DNA of 64,000 nt from an uncultured Eubacteriales bacterium (GCA_900554275.1 USGS01000001.1:1-64000); one strand, 5' to 3'. Shown: positions 8,133 through 16,525, counted from the stretch's first letter. The notes: a model not told the origin generated them from the letters alone. Made by a program: numbers and translations.

Positions 8133-8989
8133 ATGCGGAAGAAATTGGAGATCACGGAGAAGGAATTGGCGCGATTTGCGGGGTATCTGCGGCGGGAGGA
8201 GCGGGAAGCATCCACCATCGAATCTTACATGAGGGCGGCGAGGCAGTTTGCCGCGTGGCTGGATGGCCGCGTGGTGACGAAGGAGCTGGCGGCGGCGTGG
8301 AAGGCGCAGCTGCCGGAGCAGGGTTACCGCCCCGTCAGCGTCAATGCCATGCTGGCGGCGGTAAACAAGCTGTTCGTCTGCATGGGGCGGGAGGACTGCA
8401 AGGTGCGGTACCTCAAGCTCCAGCGGCAGATGTTCCGCAAATCGGAACGGGAGCTGACCCGTGCCGAATACCAGCGGCTGCTGGACGCAGCCCAGACGAG
8501 GGGGGACATACGCCTGCTGCTCCTGCTGGAAACCCTCTGCGCCACGGGCATCCGGGTCAGCGAGCTGCAATACATCACCGTGGAGGCGGCACGAAACGGC
8601 GTAGCAGAAATCGCACTGAAGGGCAAAATAAGAACTATTCTTCTGCCCACAAAGCTGTGTCGCAAGCTATTGAAATACGCCAAAAAGTGTGGCATCGTCC
8701 ACGGGCAGATATTCCTGACAAAAAGGGAAACAGGCTGTCCCGGAAATTCATCTGGGCGGAGATGAAAAAGCTGTGCGAGGCGGCGAAGGTGGCGCGGAGC
8801 AAGGTGTTTCCTCACAACCTGCGGGGGCTGTTCGCCCGGGCATTCTACGCCGCCTGCCGGGATGTGGTGCGGTTGGCGGACGTGCTGGGGCACAGCAGCA
8901 TCGAGACGACCCGGATCTACCTGCTGTCCACGGCAAAAGAAAGTGCCCGCCAGCTGGACAGGCTCGGTCTGCTCAGCGGGTGGGCATAA
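8133..8989 (+). pseudogene. Tyrosine recombinase/integrase interrupted by a one-base frameshift
   Basis: The first frame encodes the SAM-like N-terminal domain and the first half of the catalytic domain, including the active-site Arg in TGIRVSEL and the beta-hairpin Lys in ALKGK. It stops at 8765. The second half lies in the -1 frame with HNLRGLF, then LGHSSIETTRIYL carrying the final His and the Tyr nucleophile, ending at 8989. The frames join exactly at A5G3 (8720-8727). One extra A, or a -1 ribosomal slip on AAA, would give a complete recombinase of about 285 residues. Family members integrate or excise mobile elements. The gene may be a recent pseudogene, a sequencing slip or a slippage-controlled gene. 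Confidence 0.85.
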
Positions 8990-9348
8990 TTATTATTTTG
9001 TAACATAGAAAACGGGCGAAAAATAGAATGATTATCCGCGAATGTGCGTTTAACAAAATGGGCGCAGCTGGAAATGGTAGTGCGAAAAACGACAAAACGG
9101 CAACGCCGTGTCACTGAGAAATGGCTGGTTTGCTTGACTTTGTCCACAAAGTGTGGTACGCAACCGTTGGAATTTTGGCACAAACGCACAGGGCTTGTTT
9201 TGAAGTGTGTCGGAATAACAATTGCGTATATTTAGCCGATGAACTTTACGCCACCTGCAAGTGCATCCTTTTGCCAGATCGTCCCCGCAAGCGCCCCCCT
9301 GATACGCAGCAGGAGCGCGGCAAAATGCCGCGCTCCTGCTGTCTTGTT
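8990..9348. other. Intergenic region, no gene recognised
   Basis: This stretch of about 360 bp has lower GC than its surroundings. I see no convincing ribosome binding site with an open frame. Its only clear structure is the hairpin at 9307-9341. Confidence 0.5.
9307..9341. terminator. Intrinsic terminator-like hairpin
   Basis: A perfect 16-bp stem with an AAA loop is followed on the + strand by TCTTGTTTT. On the - strand it lies 8 bp past the stop codon of the 86-residue gene. Confidence 0.65.
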
Positions 9349-9609
9349 TTACGCCACAGGCTCTGCCGTCAGGTAGCACATATAGCGCGTTGTGCTCTCC
9401 GAATAGCTGAGATTGCTGAAATAGGCGCACTCGCCGCGGTCGATGAGCCATCCGTCCTCGTAGGGCACAGCCGTGATGCCCAGCAGCGCCGTCATATCGG
9501 CATCCGGCGCATCCTTCCCCGCCTCCCACGCTTCGCACCACTGGCGGATCAGCATCGCGGGCGTGTCCAGGCCGCTGATCACGTTGATGTGCTCCGCTGC
9601 CGACACCAT
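9349..9609 (-). CDS. Hypothetical protein, possibly 5'-truncated
   Basis: The 86-residue acidic product (MVSAAEHINVISGL ... YSESTTRYMCYLTAEPVA) matches no family that I recognise. The ATG has no clear ribosome binding site and the protein begins abruptly, so this may be the tail of a larger gene disrupted by rearrangement. It follows the 156-residue gene at a 73-bp gap on the same strand, ahead of a hairpin. Confidence that it is a real gene is moderate. Confidence 0.4.
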   Translation of the reverse strand: MVSAAEHINVISGLDTPAMLIRQWCEAWEAGKDAPDADMTALLGITAVPYEDGWLIDRGECAYFSNLSYSESTTRYMCYLTAEPVA

Positions 9610-9682
9610 CCGGGAGATACACGCTTACGAGGGAAACAAAAACGCATGAATTTCTCAAAGTTTTTAGGTTAGACGCAAAACC

Positions 9683-10153
9683 TTATTGCATATCTCTCAG
9701 CTTTCCCGCCTCGCTGATTGACATCACGCAGACGACCTCCAGCCCTTTCAAAATCCGCGGCATATCCTCATCACTGCGGATGGGGTCATCGGCGGAGTGG
9801 TGCTCTGCAAATAGTTCAAAGCGCGTGCCCTGCGGCAGTTCCGTCAGCTTGAGGAGATAATAAAACGTGCGCTCTCTGGGCGGGCAGCAGTGGAGCAGAT
9901 AGCTCACGCAGCCCTCCAACCAGCGCTTTGCCCTCCGCAGCGCAGCACGGCCGGAGCAGGATGCCAGCGAGAACAGCAGCCTGTCGGCGATGTAGTCGGC
10001 CATAAGCGGTTTGGACAGCCCCTGTAAATGCTGCGGCAGCAGGATCGTCAGCGGTGTATCCAGCGCCAGCAGCCTGCGGCGCTGCTGATAGAGCTCATTG
10101 TCTACCTTGCGGATAAAATCCTCCGCCTGATGGCGGTCAAGAGACGTGGCCAT
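9683..10153 (-). CDS. Hypothetical protein coupled to the ClpX-like ATPase
   Basis: The 156-residue product is predicted to be mostly helical, with a cysteine-containing middle (CVSYLLHCCPPRERTFYYLL). No catalytic motif is recognised. Its start lies 17 bp inside the end of the ClpX-like gene, which indicates translational coupling and probably a shared job. It might be an adaptor or substrate of the ATPase, but that is a guess. Confidence 0.65.
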   Translation of the reverse strand: MATSLDRHQAEDFIRKVDNELYQQRRRLLALDTPLTILLPQHLQGLSKPLMADYIADRLLFSLASCSGRAALRRAKRWLEGCVSYLLHCCPPRERTFYYLLKLTELPQGTRFELFAEHHSADDPIRSDEDMPRILKGLEVVCVMSISEAGKLRDMQ

Positions 10154-11264
10154 AGACGTTACCTCCCAGTGTTACAGCGCCGGAGAGCTTGCCCTCCGCC
10201 AACGCATACAGCAGCGGCTGCACCAACGCTTCCACCGCGCCGTCCAGCCCCCGGGCGCCCGTTCCCTGCACCACAGCCTCACAGGCCAACTGCTCCACCA
10301 GTTCATCCGGCAGCTTGAGCCGAACCTTGTGGGCGCGGAAAAATTTCCTGTACTTCACGAATGCTGAGAGGTTGGATTCAGTCAGGATGCGCCGCATCTG
10401 CTCCGTGGTCAACTGCTCCACCGGCACGAACCGACCGATGCGGCCCATCAGCTCCCGTTCCATGCCGTAGGCGCAGAAATCCTCGGCGGTGCGCTGAGTG
10501 ACCGTGGGATGGGACGGCTCGTCCCGCACGAAGCCGATAGGATCGGCGTATCTCTGTGCATCCCGCATCCTGCCGAACGCGCCGCCGAACAGGAACAGCA
10601 GATCGGCGGTGTTGATGGTCGCCCTCTCCGTGGTGACCTCCATCCCCTCCACCATCTTCAAAAGCGCGTGCTGCGTCCCCTGACAGTACGATTGACGCCA
10701 ATCATTACCGTGAGCGGACAGCTTGTCCACCTCATCGATGAAAATGATGGCGTGTCGGACTCGAGGGTGCTCCTTGAAGCCCGCCAACAGGTCTGTCACG
10801 ATGTCCGCCGCGTTTTTCCCGCGATACCCCGTCTCGGTGATGCCGGTGGCATCCACAGTGAGAAACGGCAGCCCGGCGATCCTGGCTGCCTCACGGATGA
10901 TAGCCGTCTTGCCGCAGCCGCTGGGTCCATACAGCAGCAGATTGGTTCGGGGAACGCCGGCATCCCCGTTGGCGCGGAGCATCTGCTTCCAAACTGCCAG
11001 CGCCACGGCAGCCTTTGCCTGCTCCTGCCCGATGATGGACTTATCCAGTTCCTGAACGATGTGCTGCGGCGTGATAGATGGCGCAGATACAGCCTCCTCC
11101 GTGACCTCGTCAGACGCTTCCAAAATATGAAACGAGGTTTGGAGACAACCGCGGCAGACCATCCTGCCGGTGCTGCCCACCACATGATCGTTGCCGAGGA
11201 TGTTGATGACGCCCTTGCACAGGGCGCAGCGCGAGACGACCGGGGTTCGTTTTTTCTTGCTCAT
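10137..11264 (-). CDS. ClpX-like AAA+ ATPase on a mobile element
   Basis: The 375-residue protein follows ClpX from end to end. A zinc-binding domain has two CxxC pairs (CALC, CRGC; about 13-41). Walker A is GPSGCGKT and Walker B is IIFIDEVDKLS. Next come LFLFGGAF, an IGF tripeptide where ClpX carries its ClpP-docking loop, GRIGRFVPV (sensor 2 region), and GTGARGL. Housekeeping ClpX is about 410-430 residues and unfolds tagged proteins for ClpP. The kept IGF suggests this paralogue may also dock on ClpP. AAGGAGTGATCAC precedes the ATG. A promoter overlapping a GTCACAAA inverted repeat lies about 190 bp upstream. It is co-transcribed with the 156-residue gene. Confidence 0.88.
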   Translation of the reverse strand: MSKKKRTPVVSRCALCKGVINILGNDHVVGSTGRMVCRGCLQTSFHILEASDEVTEEAVSAPSITPQHIVQELDKSIIGQEQAKAAVALAVWKQMLRANGDAGVPRTNLLLYGPSGCGKTAIIREAARIAGLPFLTVDATGITETGYRGKNAADIVTDLLAGFKEHPRVRHAIIFIDEVDKLSAHGNDWRQSYCQGTQHALLKMVEGMEVTTERATINTADLLFLFGGAFGRMRDAQRYADPIGFVRDEPSHPTVTQRTAEDFCAYGMERELMGRIGRFVPVEQLTTEQMRRILTESNLSAFVKYRKFFRAHKVRLKLPDELVEQLACEAVVQGTGARGLDGAVEALVQPLLYALAEGKLSGAVTLGGNVYGHVS

Positions 11265-11446
11265 GTGATCACTCCTTATTTCAGAATGATCGGGGGTGGA
11301 TGTAAAAGACGTTTCTCCTTATTTTCATCATCAAACCTCCATGCAAAGTACTGATATGCCGAATGGCACGACACCCGTTTTCACACGCGGTGCTTTTCTC
11401 TGTGGTCGGCGCATAGAAAAAAAACGCACCTCTCCGTCTATTTTAT

Positions 11447-11473
11447 GTCACAAATAATATTCATTTTTGTGAC
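11447..11473. promoter_or_regulatory. Inverted repeat GTCACAAA-N11-TTTGTGAC
   Basis: Perfect 8-bp arms overlap the -10 element and spacer of the ClpX-like operon promoter. The half-site GTCACAAA also occurs at 12342-12349, next to the -10 of the AbiEi/DUF6088-like gene. One regulator could therefore control both units. Confidence 0.55.
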
Positions 11474-11481
11474 TTTGTCAA
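11454..11481 (-). promoter_or_regulatory. Promoter of the ClpX-like operon
   Basis: On the - strand, TTGACA (11481-11476) is followed after 16 bp by TATTAT (11459-11454). The inverted repeat lies inside it, which suggests repression. Confidence 0.6.
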
Positions 11482-11607
11482 TAGCGGATTTGCTGTTTCT
11501 GTACTTTTTGCGTCAATTCGTGCACCATGCATATATATCACCTGCATTTTGCACGCCATAATTGGACGTTTTGAACATATTTCATTGGTACGTCACACAA
11601 AACAAAC

Positions 11608-11643
11608 GCAGGCGACTCCCGCTTACAACGGAGAGCCGCCTGC
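11608..11643 (-). terminator. Terminator of the AbiEi/DUF6088-like gene
   Basis: The arms GCAGGCG and CGCCTGC extend inwards through a partly paired CTCC/GGAG. On the - strand the hairpin is followed by GTTTGTTTTG. Confidence 0.55.
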
Positions 11644-11685
11644 TGCTCGATGTTCATTTCAGCCTGCATTCGATCGACGCACGGA

Positions 11686-12318
11686 CTATCGCCCCGCCCT
11701 GCCATAGCAGTCGCATATAAGCTCAATAATGGGGCGCAGTCTCGGAGGCACAAGAGAGAGTTTCTCTATCAGGTCCTTTTTGACCTCGGGCGCAAGCGTT
11801 CGGGACAGCTCCGCAATCTCGTCGATGGTAATCCTGTGCCTGTCCAGATCCGAAAGCGCGCTGATAACAACAGCGCCCTCATCCGAGAGGCCATCAAACA
11901 GCTTTGCCGCGGAATGAACCAGCAGCACCTCATGACCGGGGGCATATTCGACACGTGTCTTAGGGCCTGTGCTCAGGTACTTCGGCAGCTTCGGGTCTTC
12001 ATCGGACAGACCGATCCTGCGCCTCGCAAGCTCTGTAGCCGGAAGTATCCTCCAGTGGTTTCTCCGGGCAAGGGCCTGCGCCACAGCTTCATGAGACGGC
12101 AGCGCAGGGACATCGTCACACTGTTTCGGGTTCAGCCGATACAGGCCCATGCAGATACGCTCTATACGCTCACTCTGCGCAAGGCGGGACAGCGCCTTGC
12201 GGACCGCATCATAGCTGCCCAGCGCATCGAAATCCTCCACAGCAAACACCGCATCGTGCGGCTTGGCATACATAAACGAAATGATCTCCCGTTCACACGC
12301 GTACAGCTGCTCCTGCAT
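11686..12318 (-). CDS. AbiEi-like / DUF6088 antitoxin-type transcriptional regulator
   Basis: The 210-residue product starts at the ATG behind GGAGGTGGGGACG. The N-terminal 65 residues form a winged helix (FDALGSYDAVRKALSRL, then IERICMGLYRL), typical of DUF6088 and AbiEi-family proteins. The C-terminal part resembles the AbiEi antitoxin domain. In type IV toxin-antitoxin systems AbiEi represses its own operon and opposes the nucleotidyltransferase AbiEii. No AbiEii-like partner follows here, so the gene is an orphan antitoxin or has another role. Its promoter carries a GTCACAAA half-site also found at the ClpX-like operon. Confidence 0.75.
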   Translation of the reverse strand: MQEQLYACEREIISFMYAKPHDAVFAVEDFDALGSYDAVRKALSRLAQSERIERICMGLYRLNPKQCDDVPALPSHEAVAQALARRNHWRILPATELARRRIGLSDEDPKLPKYLSTGPKTRVEYAPGHEVLLVHSAAKLFDGLSDEGAVVISALSDLDRHRITIDEIAELSRTLAPEVKKDLIEKLSLVPPRLRPIIELICDCYGRAGR

Positions 12319-12348
12319 CGTCCCCACCTCCGTTCGTACTTGTCACAA

Positions 12349-12376
12349 ATTATACTGGTTTTCGCAGAATTGTCAA
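12349..12376 (-). promoter_or_regulatory. Promoter of the AbiEi/DUF6088-like gene
   Basis: On the - strand, consensus TTGACA (12376-12371) and TATAAT (12354-12349) have a 16-bp spacer. GTCACAAA at 12342-12349 abuts the -10 element and may be an operator. Confidence 0.75.
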
Positions 12377-12596
12377 GTTTGGCGCATTTCGGCTATTCCA
12401 TTTCGAGGCAAGCTACCCACGTATCTTGCCCCACTATGCTGCAACCGCACGGCTCATGCAACAGGCTGCCGGCCCACATTTGGACAATCAGTGAATGATC
12501 AGTCGCCGATCCCTTGCACCAACATGGGACAGATATACCACATGTAGCCATCCCCCACAGCCAGGGAGGACAGACACTCTCCCCGCATCCATAGTA

Positions 12597-12962
12597 TCAA
12601 GACAGAGGACAGATCCCCTTCCACGTGAGAGAAAACCGATACTCATTAGGCTTGCGGAGAGCCTTCATGCTCCGCACTTCGATCCATCCTCCGGCCTCAA
12701 GCTCCCGGATATACCGGCAGAGCGACGAGTGCGGGATGCCGTACTTCTTCGCCGCACTCCGGGGCAGGCGAAATTCGCGCCGCGGCCCGGCCTCCATCGC
12801 CATACACAGGAAACAGTATCGCGCTCCGTGGGAAAGCCGCTGAAACCGATACGACAGCAGCAGCGTATTGCCGAGCTGGATGAAACGCTTTTCATCGCAG
12901 TCTACCCGCGCCGTCAGCCACGGCCGGAGCGTCGCTCCGGCTTTTCTTCTGGAAGCGCTCAT
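12597..12962 (-). CDS. Winged-helix DNA-binding protein of the mobile element
   Basis: The 121-residue basic protein has a central winged helix-turn-helix (ARYCFLCMAMEAG, then LPRSAAKKYGIPHSSLCRYI, then LEAGGWIEVRS). It resembles replication-initiator or MarR/Rrf2-type domains, but I cannot name a family. Its ATG overlaps the stop of a 25-residue upstream frame (ATGA), so translation is probably coupled to that short peptide. The promoter region is a diverged copy of the one ahead of the 7826-7437 gene. Confidence 0.65.
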   Translation of the reverse strand: MSASRRKAGATLRPWLTARVDCDEKRFIQLGNTLLLSYRFQRLSHGARYCFLCMAMEAGPRREFRLPRSAAKKYGIPHSSLCRYIRELEAGGWIEVRSMKALRKPNEYRFSLTWKGICPLS

Positions 12963-13036
12963 CTCGTCACCTCCCGTGCCGCAGTGCCTGCATCTTTCGC
13001 CGCCGGCATATAAGTGTTATTGGTGTTATTGGTCAT
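12959..13036 (-). CDS. Short coupled leader ORF (25 aa)
   Basis: The frame MTNNTNNTYMPAAK...REVTR has an excellent GGAGGTGGTCACAC ribosome site and ends in an ATGA overlap with the winged-helix gene. That gene lacks an independent strong site of the same quality. The short asparagine/threonine-rich peptide probably serves translational coupling. A function for the peptide itself is unknown. Confidence 0.55.
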   Translation of the reverse strand: MTNNTNNTYMPAAKDAGTAAREVTR

Positions 13037-13224
13037 GTGTGACCACCTCCATAGTGTAAGTCCGCTGCGCGCCGCGGCCAATAACACATTAGCCCATATT
13101 TCACCATAAATCAATGGATCTGCCCGTATATGGCGCACGCAAATGGGATCTTTCCATTTGCGTCAGTGTCCTATATGCAAAAGCAGCACAGCCCCGCGTG
13201 TTCCACGCGATGCCGTGCTGCTTT
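13036..13224. repeat. Duplicated control region, copy B
   Basis: This segment is collinear with 7826-8026. It has the same 20-bp spacing from start codon to a TAAGTCCGCTGCGCGCCGCGG block, a TTGATT element at 13109-13114, the palindrome at 13138-13162 and a GCAGCACAG..GTGCTGC hairpin at about 13180-13224. No gene is seen between 13037 and 13344. Confidence 0.75.
13138..13162. promoter_or_regulatory. Palindrome CGCAAATGG-N7-CCATTTGCG, copy B
   Basis: It has the same perfect 9-bp arms as copy A, and it lies 23 bp upstream of the promoter-like element, as in copy A. Confidence 0.6.
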
Positions 13225-13344
13225 GTCGTGACAACGGAAGTCTTCAGTCCCCGTTCGCAGATTGACGATAACAAACTATGCAGATGTCAGACTACACCAA
13301 CGCCGCATGAAGCACTGCCGCTAACATATTGCTTCCTCTCCGCG

Positions 13345-14478
13345 TCATGTAAGCTTAGTAAAGTTCAGTTCATCCATCTGGTCTGCCAGCCAGTCCATAG
13401 CCTCGGTTTCGTTGGAGAAGGAAGAGTCGAAGATAACAAAGTCGTTCTCACTGTAAGTCAGGTGGCCGTCATCGCCCATCATGCAGTCGGGGTATACAAC
13501 AAAGATGACGTCCTCATAGGGCTCATCGTCCCAAGGATTGTCAAGTACGACCTTGGCAACGCCGATGATGCCGCAGTACCCGCTAAAACCGTGGGTCATA
13601 TCAAAGAAGTAAGTGCCAGGCATCTTGGGCTCAAAGTAATACAGAGACCAGAACTCGGAATCCAGGACGGGCATGTCTTTGGTGAGAATGTCCTCGGCAG
13701 CATAAGACAGAGCGGAAGACATAGTCAACTCTTCAAAACGGGTACGCTCGGAAACGGACAGCCCGTCAGAGGGGCGGAAAAAGTCCTTCAGGCCGGAGAC
13801 AGTATATGTCTTACTGCACTGCTCGGGGACAGTATAGCCCAAAGAAGCAAAATACTGCTGGTCGAAAACGGCAGTCAGGGTGATTTCATCGCCGTTGGAC
13901 AGGTTGTAGTTATTGGCGAAGCTATAGGTCACACCCTTATACATCGCATCATCAGAGACCAGGCCGACAATGGCCTCGCCACCGCCAGAGGCACCGATGA
14001 GGGCAACGGAAATGACGTCCTCGGAGAAGGGGTCAAAAGGCAGGCCGTCAGCCAGGCCTTCCACGGTATAGGTGATCTTGCCGCCGCGCAGCTCGAAGTC
14101 CAGCTTCTCATTGGTAGGGTTATCGAAGCTGACGGTCAGCGTCACCTTGTCGCCGTTGGACAGGTTGTCGGACTTGTCTGCCACCACAGAGACTCCCTCC
14201 AGAGCGGCCCAGATCTTCTCGGTCTTCAACAGGTTCTCCTCGCTGAAAAGGGCTTCAACATCCTTATCGTTCTTGACGTCGATGCCGGCGATCTTCTGAT
14301 ACACGGAGTAGCTGTCAAAGGAATACTCCAAATGACCATATCCGTCTGCGCCGGATACGGCATCGATACTCACGTAATCTGTCAGGTCAATACTCTTGCC
14401 GCTGCAGGCGGTCAAGGTCAGCGCCGCCGCCATCAACAGCAGGGACAGGCAAATAGTTCGGAAATTCGTGTGTTTCAT
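13345..14478 (-). CDS. Secreted lipoprotein with two repeated beta domains
   Basis: The 377-residue product is read from the ATG behind GGAGAGAGACTATT. It has a signal peptide ending in the lipobox LTAC, so it is probably lipid-anchored on the outer face of the membrane. Two related segments of about 80 residues, each with an LSNGDxxTLT motif and a YTVxGL strand, resemble bacterial immunoglobulin-like domains. The C-terminal 130 residues look like a separate globular domain (FFDMTHGFSGYCG..). It is the last gene of the operon with the sigma factor and membrane protein. Ligand or partner are unknown. Confidence 0.7.
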   Translation of the reverse strand: MKHTNFRTICLSLLLMAAALTLTACSGKSIDLTDYVSIDAVSGADGYGHLEYSFDSYSVYQKIAGIDVKNDKDVEALFSEENLLKTEKIWAALEGVSVVADKSDNLSNGDKVTLTVSFDNPTNEKLDFELRGGKITYTVEGLADGLPFDPFSEDVISVALIGASGGGEAIVGLVSDDAMYKGVTYSFANNYNLSNGDEITLTAVFDQQYFASLGYTVPEQCSKTYTVSGLKDFFRPSDGLSVSERTRFEELTMSSALSYAAEDILTKDMPVLDSEFWSLYYFEPKMPGTYFFDMTHGFSGYCGIIGVAKVVLDNPWDDEPYEDVIFVVYPDCMMGDDGHLTYSENDFVIFDSSFSNETEAMDWLADQMDELNFTKLT

Positions 14479-14504
14479 AATAGTCTCTCTCCTATTGTTT
14501 TTAT

Positions 14505-16199
14505 TCACCCCTCATAGGGCCGCCATATCCATTCGATGTTGTCCAAGATTGTATCGTACTGCTCGATCATCGCCGTATATGTGTTCTGCGTTTCGGGCGT
14601 AAATTGGACGTCGGTGGGACGGCTGGCGACGAATTGCCGGATGATGCCGCTGGCGGGGTGTGCGTATGTGCCGAGGTACGTGTAGTCGGGCCAGTGCAGA
14701 TAGTCCGTGCTGTCAGGGCCAAACAGCGTGACAGAAAATAATTCGCCCGCGCCTGCGGCATAGCTTTCGACCTCATACACGGTGTAGTACTCCCGCAGGC
14801 CGTCATCGCTGAAATTGTTGTCAATAATGACCTTACCCTCCCAATCCGCCGGGAAATGGAGGATAAGCTCCACCATCTCAACAGTAAAGTCGCTTTTGGG
14901 CGTGAACTCGTTGGGCTTCAATTCCAGCCGCTCGGCGGTTTTGACAAAGGTGTCGCCGTCTGTTTCGCCCGGGAAATAGTAATAATCCTCGTAATCGGCA
15001 TCCATTCGGTCTTTATAAAACTGTTCTGCCTTACCGACATAAGAGATACCGGGACGCCCCATACAGCGAAGGTAGGTATCATTGATGAGATAGATTGAAT
15101 CGTAATAGCTGCCGACATCGCCGACCAGCCGAAGGCCGTCATCGTCATAGGCGTAGAACTGGGCATCCGTCAGCCACTCCGCTGTCCCGGGATTGTTGGC
15201 TGTCAGAAGCTCAGGGATACTGTCCTTCTCCAGGTCAAAGGTGGTGTAATACTTGATCTCCAAGCCGCTGTCCGTGACACCTCGCCGGAGCAATTCTTCA
15301 TAAGCAGCGTATGCCTCCGCCGCCTGTTCTTCCACCGACACTGCCGTTTGCACGACAGCATCCGACACATCGACAGCTCTGTCGACGACTGCATTTTTTG
15401 CCGCGGCTGCGCCGCCTGCGACCAGGCCTGCCGCCAGCACACCTGCGGCGATTTTGACCGCCAAACCGCCCGCGGCCTTGCCGGTGACCGCAGCCGCCGC
15501 GCCCGAAGCAACCACATCGGTTGCCGTGGCCGCGGCAGCGCCCGCCGCCGTAAGCCCGGCGGGCAGCGGCATCGCCTCGGCCTCCTGCCGCAGCAGCAGG
15601 GTCAGCAGCGCCATAGGTGCGAGGCCGTACAGCTTCGTGTCCTGCTTTTCCAGCGCTTCCACCTTGGACTTGACCTTCCGCCGCCCATAGTTCAGACGGC
15701 TTTTTACCGTGCCCTCTGACACCTGCAGCGCCTGGGCGATCTGTGACACAGACAGTTCATCCCGATAATACAGCAACAGACACAGCTTCTGATCCTCCGG
15801 CAGTCCGTCGATAATCTCCGCCACCAGGCGCACCGTCTCCTGATGCTCCAGCCGCACCTCCGGCAGATTCTCCTCCCGGTCGTCCGCCCAATCCGGCGCT
15901 GGGGCATCGTCCTTTTGCAGCTCGGTGAACAGGGCAGGTTTTTTCTTCTTCAGATAGTCCCGGCACTTGTTGGCCACGATCATATATAGCCACGAGGGGA
16001 ATTTCTCCGCCTCCTTCAGCTGCGACAGTCTCCCAAGGGCGGCCAGGTACGCCTCCTGCGTCAAGTCCTCCGCGTCCTGCGAATTGCCGCAGACCTTCAG
16101 CGCCACGAAGTACACCTCCCGACAGGTGGCGTTATAGAGCTCCTCCCACGCGGCAGTGTCCCCCTGTACGGCGCGAGGAACAGTTTTCGCCCAGTTCAC
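14505..16199 (-). CDS. ECF-type sigma factor fused to a transmembrane segment and extracytoplasmic domain
   Basis: The 564-residue protein starts with GTG inside the GTGA overlap with the upstream stop. Residues about 10-80 form sigma region 2 (NSQDAEDLTQEAYLAALGRL, SWLYMIVANKCRDYLKKK). Residues about 120-185 form region 4 (LPEDQKLCLLLYYRDELSVS, then VSEGTVKSRLNYGRRK). An alanine/glycine-rich hydrophobic stretch near 240-270 (KIAAGVLAAGLVAGGAAAA) could cross the membrane. The last 280 residues would lie outside, starting with FDLEKDSIPELL and rich in Asp and Tyr. Typical ECF factors are under 200 residues and use a separate anti-sigma factor. Here the sensor appears to be built in. It is co-transcribed with two upstream membrane or small proteins and a downstream lipoprotein. 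Confidence 0.85.
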   Translation of the reverse strand: MNWAKTVPRAVQGDTAAWEELYNATCREVYFVALKVCGNSQDAEDLTQEAYLAALGRLSQLKEAEKFPSWLYMIVANKCRDYLKKKKPALFTELQKDDAPAPDWADDREENLPEVRLEHQETVRLVAEIIDGLPEDQKLCLLLYYRDELSVSQIAQALQVSEGTVKSRLNYGRRKVKSKVEALEKQDTKLYGLAPMALLTLLLRQEAEAMPLPAGLTAAGAAAATATDVVASGAAAAVTGKAAGGLAVKIAAGVLAAGLVAGGAAAAKNAVVDRAVDVSDAVVQTAVSVEEQAAEAYAAYEELLRRGVTDSGLEIKYYTTFDLEKDSIPELLTANNPGTAEWLTDAQFYAYDDDGLRLVGDVGSYYDSIYLINDTYLRCMGRPGISYVGKAEQFYKDRMDADYEDYYYFPGETDGDTFVKTAERLELKPNEFTPKSDFTVEMVELILHFPADWEGKVIIDNNFSDDGLREYYTVYEVESYAAGAGELFSVTLFGPDSTDYLHWPDYTYLGTYAHPASGIIRQFVASRPTDVQFTPETQNTYTAMIEQYDTILDNIEWIWRPYEG

Positions 16200-16525
16200 T
16201 CCTGCGCCTCCGCTTCCTCCGGGGCACGCAGTCGGACGACGGCCCGGATCAACGCGATAGGATAGGCGACCCAGCCCGTGATCATGGCCACCACCAGCCG
16301 CAGCATATAGAAGATGATCATGACAGGCAAACTTCCCACCAAGCCAAAGGTGATGACCTTACCACTGAGCTGCCAGCCGTAGGGTACACCGGCAAAAAAG
16401 ATGGCAAAGAGCAGCACGCCCCACCATTCCTTGTCGCCGCTGCTGGTGGCAAGAATGACACCTACCACCACGCCGATCAGGCCCTTAATGATGAGCTTTT
16501 TCAGTTCTTCTTTTCTCGTGTTCAT
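16196..16525 (-). CDS. Small integral membrane protein
   Basis: The 109-residue product starts at the ATG behind GGGAGGAAACAAA. It has three predicted membrane segments (IIKGLIGVVVGVILA, WGVLLFAIFFAGVPY, and a long VITFGLVGSLPVMIIFYMLR region) and a charged C-terminus. It ends in the GTGA overlap that starts the sigma factor. Such coupling to an ECF gene suggests a role in controlling the sigma factor, but no known anti-sigma domain is visible. Confidence 0.7.
   Translation of the reverse strand: MNTRKEELKKLIIKGLIGVVVGVILATSSGDKEWWGVLLFAIFFAGVPYGWQLSGKVITFGLVGSLPVMIIFYMLRLVVAMITGWVAYPIALIRAVVRLRAPEEAEAQE

Larger units (their letters stand above)
11265..11685. other. Intergenic region with promoter, operator and terminator
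   Basis: This AT-rich stretch separates two leftward transcription units. It contains the ClpX-operon promoter with an embedded inverted repeat, and the terminator of the upstream regulator gene. I found no additional open frame with a ribosome binding site. Confidence 0.6.

Noticed and set aside
9121..9672. 183-codon + strand frame
   Set aside because: It crosses a strong hairpin and the 86-residue - strand frame, has no ribosome site and a composition unlike the genes around it.
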